DNA of 18,535 nt from positions 1 through 18,535 of the forward strand of contig CALUWZ010000013.1 of assembly GCA_944324625.1 (NCBI GenBank), read 5' to 3'. Every line of letters begins with the position of its first letter. The first letter of the stretch is position 1. The translations under genes were made by a program, and so were the position numbers. Under the pieces are notes generated by a model that searched no databases, was not told the origin of the DNA, and worked only from the letters and a program-made list of their open reading frames with translations. Positions 5,561-14,389 of this stretch are shown here, one piece after another. This DNA comes from an uncultured Mailhella sp. GTDB lineage: Bacteria; Desulfobacterota; Desulfovibrionia; Desulfovibrionales; Desulfovibrionaceae.

Positions 5561-8500
5561 TTATTTGTTCTCATTGGTACCGAACAGAACATTGGTACTG
5601 TAAATGTCTTGGGCTGTGGACGGAGCAAAGTTGTCCGTAGGCATGCCGCAGGTGTGAATGGAAGTGATGCGCTGCTGCTTGCTGAATTTTTTGAGCGTAT
5701 ATTGTCCTGCATACCATATAACAGCGAACAAAACAGCCGTAAGGGTTGCGTTCCATGCGCCTTTTCCTGAGTTGATGCCCCAAGGAGCGACGTCAAGCAG
5801 AGGCAGGCCGACGCTTGCAAGGCCTTTGTTGATGGCAAGAAGAACAAGCCCGGGGAAAACGCTGGTTACAATGCAGCCGAGGGCAAGCAGGGCCATGGGC
5901 ACGAGCATTGTTTTGGGGGCTTCATGCACATTTTCCATGGAAGGTTTTATCGGTCCGAGGAATACGCTGTGCATGAATTTGGTCATATAGGCAAGGGTCA
6001 GAACGCTGCCCACAAGAGAGAGAACGGCAGGAAGCACATAGCCTTGGTCCATGAGAGCATGGTAGATAATCCATTTGGACGTAAAGCCGTTGCTTGGCGG
6101 AAGACCGATGACGCAAATGGCGCCGATGACGAAAAGAGCAAAGGTTTTAGGCATTTTTAGCGCAAGGCCGCCCATTTGGTTCATGGAATAGATATGGGTT
6201 TGCGCGAGAACAACGCCTGCCACAAGGAAGAGCAGGTCTTTGAACAGAAGGTGGTTTACAAGGTGAAGCATGCCGCCTGCCACGCCGAGGGACGTACCAA
6301 GGGAAATCGCCACAACCATATAGCCGAGCTGGCTGACGCTGGAATAGATCAGCACAAGCTTGATATTTTTTTGGAATATGGCAAAGGCCGCAGCCATAAC
6401 AATAGTGACGGCGCCGATGTATACGGCAATTTCGGAAATATAGGCAAGGGAAACATGGGCGTTCAAAAGTTCAATGCCGCCGAGCACCATGAAGAGCTTG
6501 AGAAGTCCGAAAATTGCGCTTTTCAGAAGAATTGCGGAAATGTATCCTGAAACGGGGGTAGGTGCCGTGGCAGGGTGCATCTGAATGTCAATTCTGAACG
6601 GAAGCTGAGCTGCTTTCATAAGGAAACCAATGGAAAGCAGGGCAAAAAGCACGGTTACCCTGAAGGAGTTTACGCCGGCAAAGTTTTCTTTGATCTGGGC
6701 AAATTCGGCAGTGCCGAGCCAATGAATGACCAAGATGACGCCAAGGAAAAGGAAGCCCGCGCCTATCATGTTGAACAGGAAATATTTAAAGCCTTCCCAC
6801 AGGGATTCTTTGCTTTCTTCGTGGACAATGACAAAGTACAGCGTCCATGAGCTCATGATTTCCCAGAAGAAGAAAAAGCTGTAAAGGTTTGTGGATGTTG
6901 CAACGCCGACCAAGCCTCCGCACATGCACAGGAAAGAGGCAAAGTAACGCCACTGTGCATGGCCGTGTTCCATATAGCCGATGGAATAGCAGGCAGTTGT
7001 TGCGCCGATTACGGTAATGGCAAGGGCAAAGATGAATGACAGCGTGTCATACTGGCCGTGGGTTGCGACAAGGGCAATGCTTGCAAGGCCAAGCACCATA
7101 ATGCTTGCAATGCCGCACTGCACGGGATTTCTGCGCAGCACAATCGGAAGAACCGCACCCGCAAGAATAATGAGTGAGGGGCTTTTCCAGGTAACCGTTG
7201 TAAAGGAAAGGAGGCTTATTGCCTGTTCGGACAGGTTGAAGCCGCCGCGCAGGGCAATGAAGTCTGCAACGGGTTTGACCAGCGTATCCAGAACAATCTG
7301 CGGGAAAATACCGAGAACAATGCACAGGGCCGCAAGCACGCCCATGGCGATTTTCATGGACAGGCAGGCATCCTGAAGACGGGGACCAGTATATTTTTCA
7401 AAAATGAGAACACGGATGATTCTCGTATAATATACGCAGCCGATAAGGCTTGCAAAAAGCATGATTGCGGATAAATGGGGATTGTATTCGGCCAAGGCAA
7501 AAAGCATAAGGAATTTGCTGTTAAAGCCTGCAAAGGGCGGAAGTCCCAAAATTGACAAAAGGCCTATGACCATGCAGAGGCCGGTAAAGGGCATTTCTCT
7601 GCCGAGGCCTTTCAGATCTTCGATTTTGGTAAGGCCTGAGCGCATAATGAAGGCGCCTGTGCAGAGGAAGATAAGGTTTTTCATTATGGCATGGTTGAAA
7701 ATGTGCAGAAGGGATGCGGTAGCCGCAATATAGGTGAATACGCCGAGGGTAATGCAGATTTCACCGATCTGTCCGATGGTGGAATAGGCAAAAAGGCTTT
7801 TGATTTCATCGGCTTTATACGCTTTGATTTCCCCGTAGAACATGGTGATGGTGCCAAGAACAATGGCAAGCATGCTTACGGAAGGAAGATTAAAGAAGGG
7901 GCAGACAAAGGAATTTTCCAAAAGTCCGTAGCCGAGTATGATAAAGAAGAAAAATACAAAGCCGTACAGGCCTGTTTTGGTGAGTATGCCGGAAAGAGGG
8001 GCGGAAATGGAGGCAGGAGCCGCGGGGTGGGCATCGGGAAGCCATGAATGGAAGGGGAATATGCCCGCTTTGACGCCAAGGCCGATAAAGAGGGCGACGA
8101 CGCAGGTATACAGGAATACGCTGACAGGCAGCCCGCTTGTGAGCATGGCGTTGATTTCATAAGGCTGATGCAGCTGGAACATGAGCAGGGCGGGAAGCAT
8201 GATGACTGCGCCTATGCCTGACATGAGGAAATATTTTTTAGCCGCATAGTGTGCTTTCGGCGTATCGTCGAAGGCAACGAGCACATAGGAGCTTATGGTC
8301 ATGATTTCCCAGAAAACAAAGAATGTTCCGTAGGAAATGCGTGTCAAAAGCCCTATAACGGAGCCGAACATAAGAAGAAGCAGAAAATAATAGCAGTTTT
8401 CGTTCTTTCTGATATATCCGAAGGAATACAGGGTAACAAGAACCGCCATAAGACTGACAAGAACCGCAAAGAAATAGGAAAGCGGAATAAGGTCTTTGTC

Positions 8501-9340
8501 AAGCACCGTGCATGCAAATGCTCCGAGCGTCAGCAAAAGGGCAAGCGGTTTGCGGATTTTCGGAACAATGAAGCCGCAGACAAGCACAAGGAACGCTCCG
8601 CCGTAAAGGAGAAGTGTTTCCATATTCCAGTGAACGGCAAAGTTCGGGAATTTCGCATAAAGAGTTTTGCTGTCAAAGCCAAAGGAGGAAATAAGGTATT
8701 CCGTGAAAGCATGGCCGCCCATTCCCAAAACAATGACGGCGGCAAAAAGCACATGCTGGAGAACAGAGCTTTTTTTCACATCGGAACATAAATTATCACA
8801 GGAATATTTGTAGTTGTCTCCTTGGAAAAGGGAATGAACGCTGAGAAGCGTTGCCACGAGGGCACCGATATTGGCCAGTGTCAGGAAGAATACATAGCCG
8901 TAGCTGCCCATTTGCAGCGGATTGCCTGCCGTAACAGCTCCGTAAAGGATAAAATGCTTTGCATCGGGTGTGAAGAACGGACTGATTTCAATGGCGGCAA
9001 ACATGGAAAGGGCAAAGACAACTGCCGTATAGGGGCAGGCTTTGGCTACGGACTGCAGCGATGAATTATTCTGTTGTGCGAATTTTATTAATCGATAAAG
9101 GGTGACATAACCAAGCATTCTGGCAATGAAATTGAAGCACAGCAGGGAGGCGCTTCCGATGATTGCCGAATCCGTGTTTATGGCGGCGCCCGTCACGGCG
9201 TAGCCTATGTCAAAAATACATAAACCCAGAAACGCTGAGAGCGGTTTATTCCGAAAACTGAAAGCTTTCAATAAACCAACCGCAACGAGAAAAATTCCCG
9301 CGTAGGGAACAAAAGTTGAATCGATTAAATTTGACAGCAT
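5561..9340 (-). CDS. cooM: Coo hydrogenase double antiporter-like subunit CooM
   Basis: At 1259 residues this is the largest protein in the window and is hydrophobic almost throughout. It contains two complete antiporter modules related to NuoL/NuoM/Mrp subunits. In the first, Glu345 (Phe-Trp-Glu-Ile-Met) and Lys424 (Gly-Val-Lys-Ala-Gly-Ile-Phe-Pro-Phe-His) are the expected transmembrane charged pair. In the second, Glu827 (Phe-Trp-Glu-Ile-Met again) and Lys909 (Met-Lys-Ala-Ala-Gln-Leu-Pro-Phe) repeat the pattern. This fusion is characteristic of CooM and supports ion pumping coupled to H2 metabolism; whether H+ or Na+ moves cannot be told. ATG 9340 has GAGGAAG six bases upstream. A TTG at 9352 would add four residues but has its Shine-Dalgarno too close. 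It is the first gene of the operon. Confidence 0.92.
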   Translation of the reverse strand: MLSNLIDSTFVPYAGIFLVAVGLLKAFSFRNKPLSAFLGLCIFDIGYAVTGAAINTDSAIIGSASLLCFNFIARMLGYVTLYRLIKFAQQNNSSLQSVAKACPYTAVVFALSMFAAIEISPFFTPDAKHFILYGAVTAGNPLQMGSYGYVFFLTLANIGALVATLLSVHSLFQGDNYKYSCDNLCSDVKKSSVLQHVLFAAVIVLGMGGHAFTEYLISSFGFDSKTLYAKFPNFAVHWNMETLLLYGGAFLVLVCGFIVPKIRKPLALLLTLGAFACTVLDKDLIPLSYFFAVLVSLMAVLVTLYSFGYIRKNENCYYFLLLLMFGSVIGLLTRISYGTFFVFWEIMTISSYVLVAFDDTPKAHYAAKKYFLMSGIGAVIMLPALLMFQLHQPYEINAMLTSGLPVSVFLYTCVVALFIGLGVKAGIFPFHSWLPDAHPAAPASISAPLSGILTKTGLYGFVFFFFIILGYGLLENSFVCPFFNLPSVSMLAIVLGTITMFYGEIKAYKADEIKSLFAYSTIGQIGEICITLGVFTYIAATASLLHIFNHAIMKNLIFLCTGAFIMRSGLTKIEDLKGLGREMPFTGLCMVIGLLSILGLPPFAGFNSKFLMLFALAEYNPHLSAIMLFASLIGCVYYTRIIRVLIFEKYTGPRLQDACLSMKIAMGVLAALCIVLGIFPQIVLDTLVKPVADFIALRGGFNLSEQAISLLSFTTVTWKSPSLIILAGAVLPIVLRRNPVQCGIASIMVLGLASIALVATHGQYDTLSFIFALAITVIGATTACYSIGYMEHGHAQWRYFASFLCMCGGLVGVATSTNLYSFFFFWEIMSSWTLYFVIVHEESKESLWEGFKYFLFNMIGAGFLFLGVILVIHWLGTAEFAQIKENFAGVNSFRVTVLFALLSIGFLMKAAQLPFRIDIQMHPATAPTPVSGYISAILLKSAIFGLLKLFMVLGGIELLNAHVSLAYISEIAVYIGAVTIVMAAAFAIFQKNIKLVLIYSSVSQLGYMVVAISLGTSLGVAGGMLHLVNHLLFKDLLFLVAGVVLAQTHIYSMNQMGGLALKMPKTFALFVIGAICVIGLPPSNGFTSKWIIYHALMDQGYVLPAVLSLVGSVLTLAYMTKFMHSVFLGPIKPSMENVHEAPKTMLVPMALLALGCIVTSVFPGLVLLAINKGLASVGLPLLDVAPWGINSGKGAWNATLTAVLFAVIWYAGQYTLKKFSKQQRITSIHTCGMPTDNFAPSTAQDIYSTNVLFGTNENK

Positions 9341-9685
9341 GAACTTCCTCAATTCCTCGTTTGTGATAAATTTATTTTAGTAGTGGTTAACTAGTCACGA
9401 ATAAAAAGCTTTGTCAAGTGCAGTCAGGCTGCAATCATTGCTGCGGTTTTTGCGGAAAGAAAAATTATTTAAAAATTTTTTTAATAAATTTTAATGAAAT
9501 TTCATAAAAATTTAATTTGCTTAATAAAATAATTTCAGTATGATATTTTTTCTAGAGATTTTCCTGAAAAAGTAAAAAAAATGTATAGACTTGTTTTTAT
9601 TGGAAAATTTGTTGCAATTTCCCTTTTTTTTGTGTATTTGATAAATATAAACTGGAATAATGAACCGTAACCAAGGTTAAAGCTT
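9341..9685. other. Divergent AT-rich intergenic region between cooM and the NlpC/P60 lipoprotein gene
   Basis: The spacer of 345 bases lies between divergently transcribed genes. The cooM-proximal part has ordinary composition and holds the possible promoter and dyad listed separately. From about 9470 to 9660 the sequence is very AT-rich. It includes a perfect 12-base palindrome, ATGAAATTTCAT (9494-9505). I could not place a convincing plus-strand promoter for the lipoprotein gene; TTGCAA at 9612-9617 has no good -10 partner. No RNA gene, repeat family or ORF with a ribosome site is evident. Confidence 0.65.
9389..9417 (-). promoter_or_regulatory. Possible cooM promoter with overlapping dyad
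   Basis: On the minus strand a perfect TTGACA (9417-9412) stands 72 bases before the cooM start. At 17 bases spacing the -10 position reads CTAGTT, which is a poor match and would suit an activated promoter. An imperfect dyad, GTGAC-N6-ACCAC on the minus strand (9398-9383), overlaps the -10 position with the 5-N6-5 geometry of CRP-family proteins, to which the CO sensor CooA belongs. Only three of five positions match between half-sites, so operator function is speculative. Confidence 0.35.
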
Positions 9686-10228
9686 ATGCAAAGAAAACAT
9701 GTTAATATCTTGTTATTATTAGGAATTTGTCTTGTTGTCATGACAGGGTGCTTTCCTATTAATCTTAATTTTGCCGTCGGCAAGCAAGATAATACCGTGT
9801 TCTCTTTGGGCGATGACAAAATGTACGGAAATATCAGCAATCAGGTTGTCCGTACAGCCGCAACCCAAATCGGACAGCGCTACCGTCTCGGCGGAGAATC
9901 CCCGCGGACGGGTTTTGACTGCTCAGGCCTTATTTATTGGGCTTATAAACAGCACGGCATCAATATCCCCCGTGTGACCACATCCCAAGCCAGAGTGGGA
10001 CAGAAGATAGGCAGGCAAAACTTAAAAGTCGGCGATATTTTGGTATTTCGCACTGGCAATTCTCCCAACGGCCTGCATACGGGGCTTTATGCCGGGGGAA
10101 ATAAGTTTATCCATGCACCGAATTCAAAAAGCCGAGTAAAATTAGAGACTTTTGATGGATCATGGTGGGGAGGCCGCTTTATATACGGCCGCAGAATCGT
10201 GGTTCCCCGTTTTGCTCAAGGCATGTAA
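9686..10228 (+). CDS. NlpC/P60 (C40) peptidase lipoprotein, Spr/MepS-like
   Basis: This 180-residue protein should cleave peptide cross-links or stem peptides in peptidoglycan from the inner face of the outer membrane. It starts with a short basic stretch and a hydrophobic segment ending in the lipobox Met-Thr-Gly-Cys22. The NlpC/P60 domain occupies roughly residues 50-170. The catalytic residues look intact: Cys79 in Phe-Asp-Cys-Ser-Gly-Leu, His131 in Leu-His-Thr-Gly-Leu-Tyr, and His143 in Phe-Ile-His-Ala-Pro. Size and architecture match Escherichia coli MepS/Spr and NlpC; substrate specificity cannot be assigned. The ATG at 9686 has AAGG about ten bases upstream. It is a single-gene unit ended by the terminator at 10246. 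Confidence 0.9.
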   Translation: MQRKHVNILLLLGICLVVMTGCFPINLNFAVGKQDNTVFSLGDDKMYGNISNQVVRTAATQIGQRYRLGGESPRTGFDCSGLIYWAYKQHGINIPRVTTSQARVGQKIGRQNLKVGDILVFRTGNSPNGLHTGLYAGGNKFIHAPNSKSRVKLETFDGSWWGGRFIYGRRIVVPRFAQGM

Positions 10229-10245
10229 TTTGTTATGTTTTTCAT

Positions 10246-10270
10246 AAAAGGAGCTGCGGCTCCTTTTTTT
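10246..10270 (+). terminator. Rho-independent terminator after the NlpC/P60 lipoprotein gene
   Basis: AAAAGGAGC (10246-10254) pairs with GCTCCTTTT (10259-10267) around the loop TGCG. The run of T continues to 10270. It lies 18 bases after the stop codon and separates this gene from aroK. Confidence 0.88.
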
Positions 10271-10300
10271 ATTTAAAAAAAATTTTAAAAATGATAATTC

Positions 10301-10329
10301 TTGCCAGAAAAAAGTCTTTTTAGTAAAAT
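10301..10329 (+). promoter_or_regulatory. Predicted sigma-70 promoter for the aroK-remA run
   Basis: TTGCCA (10301-10306) is followed after exactly 17 bases by TAAAAT (10324-10329). This puts a start site near 10336, just before aroK. It lies directly after the preceding terminator, the expected position for the promoter of the seven-gene run. The upstream sequence is A/T-rich, as an UP element would be. Confidence 0.5.
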
Positions 10330-10362
10330 TTTTAACGGAAATTTTTTACAAAAGTGAAAGTT

Positions 10363-10893
10363 ATGCATGCATTAGAAAGTATAGCACTTATCGGACTTCG
10401 GGGAAGCGGAAAAACGGCACTCGGCAAGAAGCTTGCCAAGTGCTTGGGATATGCCTTCTGTGATACCGACGAAGTATTTAAAATAAAATCAGGCATGAGC
10501 ATAGCCGATTTTGTTGCGCAGAACGGCTGGGATGCTTTTCGGGACAGGGAAGAAGAAATTCTCTTGGAAATGCCGCGAAGCGGTGCTATTATTTCCTGCG
10601 GCGGCGGCATTGTTCTGCGTGAAGCGAACCGTATGCTGCTGAAAAAAGAATTTTTTGCGGTATTTCTCGATGTTCCCGTAAAAGAATTGGTGCGCAGGCT
10701 TTCTGCGGACAGAAAGTCAGACCAGCGTCCTGCTTTTACAAACAAGGGGCTTGCTGAAGAAATGCAGGAACTTTATGATGCCCGGCGTTCTTTTTATTTG
10801 GAAGCCTGTTCTTTCCGTCTGACGGAATGGGAAGTTTTTGAAAAAGAAACGGCAACAATAATAACTGAATATAATAAAAAAGTGAAGAGATGA
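10363..10893 (+). CDS. aroK: Shikimate kinase
   Basis: This cytoplasmic enzyme phosphorylates shikimate with ATP, the fifth step towards chorismate. The 176-residue protein has all the main family elements: Walker A Gly-Leu-Arg-Gly-Ser-Gly-Lys-Thr (11-18), Asp34-Thr-Asp36 for Mg and shikimate, Arg60 with the following acidic cluster, the Gly80-Gly-Gly82 shikimate loop, and the Arg-Pro lid at 122-123. The segment with Tyr-x-Ala-Arg-Arg near 138-142 contributes to nucleotide binding. The start is uncertain: ATG 10363 gives the usual length, and a GTG at 10354 would add three residues; neither has a strong ribosome site. It is followed one base after its stop by aroC, the enzyme two steps later. 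It could equally be named aroL. Confidence 0.92.
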   Translation: MHALESIALIGLRGSGKTALGKKLAKCLGYAFCDTDEVFKIKSGMSIADFVAQNGWDAFRDREEEILLEMPRSGAIISCGGGIVLREANRMLLKKEFFAVFLDVPVKELVRRLSADRKSDQRPAFTNKGLAEEMQELYDARRSFYLEACSFRLTEWEVFEKETATIITEYNKKVKR

Positions 10894-10894
10894 C

Positions 10895-11986
10895 ATGTTA
10901 AATACTTTTGGAACAATCTTTCGGCTGACATCTTTCGGCGAGTCTCACGGGCAGGGAATAGGCGGCGTTATTGACGGCTGCCCGTCAGGCCTGAAGCTTG
11001 ACGAAGCATTTATTCAGGCTGAACTTGACAAAAGAAAGCCGGGCAATGCCAACGCGGGCCTTGCAGGCACGACCCGTTCCGAAGCGGACAGGGTGAAAAT
11101 TCTGTCGGGGGTTTATGAAGGAAAAACCACGGGAACTTCTCTTGCTTTTTTTGTGGAAAACACCAATCAAAAATCTCAGGATTATTCTTTGTTGGCAAAC
11201 AGTTACAGGCCCGGGCATGCGGACAGGTGCTATGATGAAAAATACGGTTTCCGCGACCCGAGGGGGGGAGGCCGTTCATCGGGCAGGGAAACCATAGCCC
11301 GTGTGGCAGGCGGAGCCGTGGCGCAGTTATATTTAAAGGAATGGGGCATTGAGATTTTTGCCTATCCTGAAGCCATTGACGGAATTTATGCCGGCGATTT
11401 CGGTGAAATCAGGCTTGCGGGACTTGAGGAACGCATGTTCTTTGCTCCCAATGAAGAAGTTGTTCCTCACTGGCAAAAGCGGATAGAAGAAGTCCGCAGG
11501 GAGCAGGATACACTGGGAGGCGTGGTGCGCATTGAAGCGCACGGCGTGCCTGCGGGGCTTGGCGAACCTGTTTTTCAAAAGCTTGACGCATATCTGAGTT
11601 TTGCGCTTATGGGGGTCGGTGCGGTAAAGGCAGTGGAAATAGGTGACGGAACAAAAGCAGCCGTGAGCCGCGGTTCACAAAATAACGACGCTATGTATTA
11701 TGAAAACGGCAAACTTTGTTATGCCTCTAATCATGCGGGCGGCATTGAAGGCGGCATTTCCAACGGACAGCCCATTATAGCCAGAGCGCATGTAAAACCG
11801 ATCCCTTCCGTGGCCAAAGCTCAGAAAACAGTGAACAGGCAAGGGGAAAACACAGAACTTGTTATCGGAGGGCGGCACGATATTTGCGCCATTCCGCGCA
11901 TTGTGCCTGTTTTGAAAGCTATGGCGGCCATGACGCTGACTGATATGCTGCTTTTGCAAAAACGCATGGATTTGCCCAATGGCTAA
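10895..11986 (+). CDS. aroC: Chorismate synthase
   Basis: This FMN-dependent enzyme converts 5-enolpyruvylshikimate-3-phosphate to chorismate, the branch point for aromatic amino acids and folate. The 363-residue product has the normal length and signatures: Phe-Gly-Glu-Ser-His-Gly (14-19), Arg-Pro-Gly-His-Ala-Asp (105-110), and Gly-Arg-Ser-Ser-Gly-Arg-Glu-Thr (126-133). The C-terminal Gly-Gly-Ile-Glu-Gly-Gly-Ile-Ser segment near residue 285 is also conserved. The ATG at 10895 follows a GAAGAG site and sits one base after the aroK stop. The reduced flavin it needs must come from a reductase encoded elsewhere. It overlaps recD2 by eight bases. Confidence 0.96.
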   Translation: MLNTFGTIFRLTSFGESHGQGIGGVIDGCPSGLKLDEAFIQAELDKRKPGNANAGLAGTTRSEADRVKILSGVYEGKTTGTSLAFFVENTNQKSQDYSLLANSYRPGHADRCYDEKYGFRDPRGGGRSSGRETIARVAGGAVAQLYLKEWGIEIFAYPEAIDGIYAGDFGEIRLAGLEERMFFAPNEEVVPHWQKRIEEVRREQDTLGGVVRIEAHGVPAGLGEPVFQKLDAYLSFALMGVGAVKAVEIGDGTKAAVSRGSQNNDAMYYENGKLCYASNHAGGIEGGISNGQPIIARAHVKPIPSVAKAQKTVNRQGENTELVIGGRHDICAIPRIVPVLKAMAAMTLTDMLLLQKRMDLPNG

Positions 11987-14360
11987 ACAGATACAGGGCA
12001 CACTTTCCGCCGCTTCGGACAATATGGCTGAAATTCGGGGCAGCATTGAGCGCATTGTTTTTCACAATGAGGAAAACGGCTATACTATTTTTCGTCTGCG
12101 TCCCGAAAATAAGCTGGATTTTGAAACGTTGGTCGGTGTCATGCAGAATCCGCAGGCAGGCACGCAGATAAGGGCCAAGGGGCGGTATACGGTTCATCCG
12201 AAATTCGGCCGTCAGTTTCAGATGGAAAGCTATGCGGAAGAGCGTCCGTCTTCAGCGGAGGGCATACGGGCATTTTTGGCTTCGGGATGCATAAAGGGGA
12301 TAGGCCCAAAATGGGCGGAAAAAATAGTCAGCCATTTTGGGACGGAAACTTTTAATATTCTGGACAATGCTCCGGACAGACTGCTTGATATTCCCCGTTT
12401 CGGACAAAAGCGCCTGACAGCCGTCAAACTGTCTTGGGCGGAACATCAGGGCGTTCGGGAACTGATGATATTTTTGCAGGAGCACGGCATAGGGCCTTCT
12501 TTTGCATTCCGCATATATAAGCATTACGAAAAGCAGGCCATTAATATTGTTAAGGAAAATCCGTACCGTCTTGCAATGGATATTTTCGGCATAGGTTTTC
12601 ATACAGCTGACATGCTGGCCATGAAGCTGGGCTTTGAAAAAAACAGTCTGCTGCGTGCCGAGGCAGGGCTTTTGTATACTTTGCTTGAAATCAGCGGAGA
12701 GGGCCATATTTATTATCCGCAGGATAAACTGATTGAGAAAACGTCGGCGGATTTGGATATCGAAGAGGGGCTCGTGGCAAAGGCCATTGACAATCTGCAC
12801 CGTGAAGAGCGCATTGTCATCGACGATTTGGAAGACCATAAAGGCGTATATCTGACAAGGCATTATCATTATGAATCAAAAATTGCCTTTTATCTGAAAC
12901 GCCTGCTCCATTCTCCCCGCACCGTGCGCTTTAAAGATGCCGAGGCCAGCATTGCGGCTGTGCTTGCAAAAATGAAAATCGAGCTTGCCGAAGAACAGCT
13001 TTTGGCTGTCAATACTGCCGCAAAGGAAAAAATCATGGTGCTGACAGGCGGGCCGGGCACGGGGAAAACTACGATTTTGAATGCCATTATTAAAGTTTTT
13101 CAGTCTGTCGGCGCAAAAGTTCTTTTGGCTGCTCCTACGGGACGTGCTGCAAAACGCATGTCCGAAACCAGCGGAGTGGAAGCCAAAACCATACACAGGC
13201 TTTTGGAGTTCAGTCCGAAGGAGGAAGGTTTTGGCAGAAACGAGAATAATCCGCTTGCCTGCGGTCTTTTGGTGGTGGATGAGGCGTCCATGATGGACAC
13301 CATGCTCATGTACCATTTAATTAAAGCCGCTCCCATGGGAGCAACCCTTATTTTTGTCGGGGACGTCAATCAGCTTCCCTCCGTGGGCCCCGGCAACGTG
13401 CTGCGCGATATTATCGCTTCAGGAACCGTTCCCGTGGTGGAGCTTGTGGAAGTGTTCAGGCAGGCGGCGGAAAGCGACATCATCTGCAATGCCCACCTTA
13501 TCAACAAAGGGGAAATGCCTCATCTGCGTTCGGGCCTGAAAACGGACTTTTTTATGTTTAAACAGGAAGACGGAGCAGAGTGTGCCTCGCTCATTGTGGA
13601 TTTGGTCAAGAACAGGATACCGAAAAAATTCGGGTTTTCGCCCGAAGACATACAGGTGCTTTGTCCCATGACCAAGGGCAGTACGGGAACGCTGAATCTG
13701 AACAAAGAACTGCAGCAGGCGCTGAATCCGAATACGGAACAGATTGTACGGGGCGATAAAATTTTCAGGCTTCATGACAAAGTCATGCAGATCCGCAATA
13801 ATTACGACAAAGACGTATTTAACGGAGATATGGGGCACATTATCGTTATTGACAGGGAAGAGCGCGAACTTACCATACGTTTTGACGAACGCAATATCGT
13901 ATATGCTTTTGAAGAATTGGATGAAGTGGTGCCCGCTTATGCCATAACCATTCATAAGTCCCAAGGTGCGGAATATCCCGTTGTCATTGTGCCGCTTCTT
14001 ATGCAGCACTTTGTCATGCTTGAACGAAATCTGATTTATACGGCCGTCACGCGGGGTAAAAAAATGGTGGTTTTGGCGGGTCAGATGAAAGCCCTTGCCA
14101 TGGGCGTGAAAAACAATAAAATACGCAGGCGTTATACGTGGCTTGCCAAGCGTCTGGCGCTTGACGAAAATTCCCTGCGCGAGGATATGCTTCCTTTTGC
14201 TCTGGAAAAAAAGGACGGCGGGACAGCTGCCGCAAAAGGAAAGAGGGCCGATATCGGGGATGATATGCCGGATTACGGCGATGAACCTGATTTTTTTGAT
14301 GACATGGACTTTCTGCAGCCCATTGACGAAGATGTTACCTATTATGGAGATATTGATTAG
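11979..14360 (+). CDS. recD2: RecD2-type ATP-dependent 5'-3' DNA helicase
   Basis: At 793 residues this is a stand-alone RecD2, the superfamily 1B helicase found in bacteria lacking a RecBCD partner for it; it takes part in DNA repair and replication-fork maintenance. The N-terminal 90 residues form the OB-like extension (Asn-Glu-Glu-Asn-Gly-Tyr-Thr at 30-36), followed by helix-hairpin-helix repeats at about 100-215. Helicase motifs are intact: Walker A 357-364, Walker B Val-Asp-Glu-Ala 433-436, motif III Gly-Asp-Val-Asn-Gln-Leu-Pro 461-467, His-Lys-Ser-Gln-Gly 659-663 and Tyr-Thr-Ala-Val-Thr-Arg-Gly-Lys 687-694. The last 50 residues are strongly acidic. ATG 11979 overlaps the aroC stop; ATG 12024 (Met16), nearer the family's usual N-terminus, is an alternative. 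Neither has a strong ribosome site. Confidence 0.93.
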   Translation: MAKQIQGTLSAASDNMAEIRGSIERIVFHNEENGYTIFRLRPENKLDFETLVGVMQNPQAGTQIRAKGRYTVHPKFGRQFQMESYAEERPSSAEGIRAFLASGCIKGIGPKWAEKIVSHFGTETFNILDNAPDRLLDIPRFGQKRLTAVKLSWAEHQGVRELMIFLQEHGIGPSFAFRIYKHYEKQAINIVKENPYRLAMDIFGIGFHTADMLAMKLGFEKNSLLRAEAGLLYTLLEISGEGHIYYPQDKLIEKTSADLDIEEGLVAKAIDNLHREERIVIDDLEDHKGVYLTRHYHYESKIAFYLKRLLHSPRTVRFKDAEASIAAVLAKMKIELAEEQLLAVNTAAKEKIMVLTGGPGTGKTTILNAIIKVFQSVGAKVLLAAPTGRAAKRMSETSGVEAKTIHRLLEFSPKEEGFGRNENNPLACGLLVVDEASMMDTMLMYHLIKAAPMGATLIFVGDVNQLPSVGPGNVLRDIIASGTVPVVELVEVFRQAAESDIICNAHLINKGEMPHLRSGLKTDFFMFKQEDGAECASLIVDLVKNRIPKKFGFSPEDIQVLCPMTKGSTGTLNLNKELQQALNPNTEQIVRGDKIFRLHDKVMQIRNNYDKDVFNGDMGHIIVIDREERELTIRFDERNIVYAFEELDEVVPAYAITIHKSQGAEYPVVIVPLLMQHFVMLERNLIYTAVTRGKKMVVLAGQMKALAMGVKNNKIRRRYTWLAKRLALDENSLREDMLPFALEKKDGGTAAAKGKRADIGDDMPDYGDEPDFFDDMDFLQPIDEDVTYYGDID

Positions 14361-14389
14361 CAATCGGAAAATGTGAGGATTATGGCAAT

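Noticed and set aside
8249..8791. Plus-strand open frame of 180 codons opposite cooM
   Set aside because: Highly charged Lys/Glu-rich product that mirrors the hydrophobic codons of CooM; no ribosome site.
905..9340. Operon as respiratory complex I or formate hydrogenlyase (Hyc/Hyf) or Ech
   Set aside because: Both nickel motifs are present in the large subunit, excluding complex I. The double-module CooM, the separate CooU and the hypA-cooF end fit Coo better than Hyc, Hyf or the six-gene Ech operon.
9494..9505. Perfect palindrome ATGAAATTTCAT as an operator
   Set aside because: Single copy in very AT-rich DNA with no second site or promoter to anchor it; noted only in the spacer entry.
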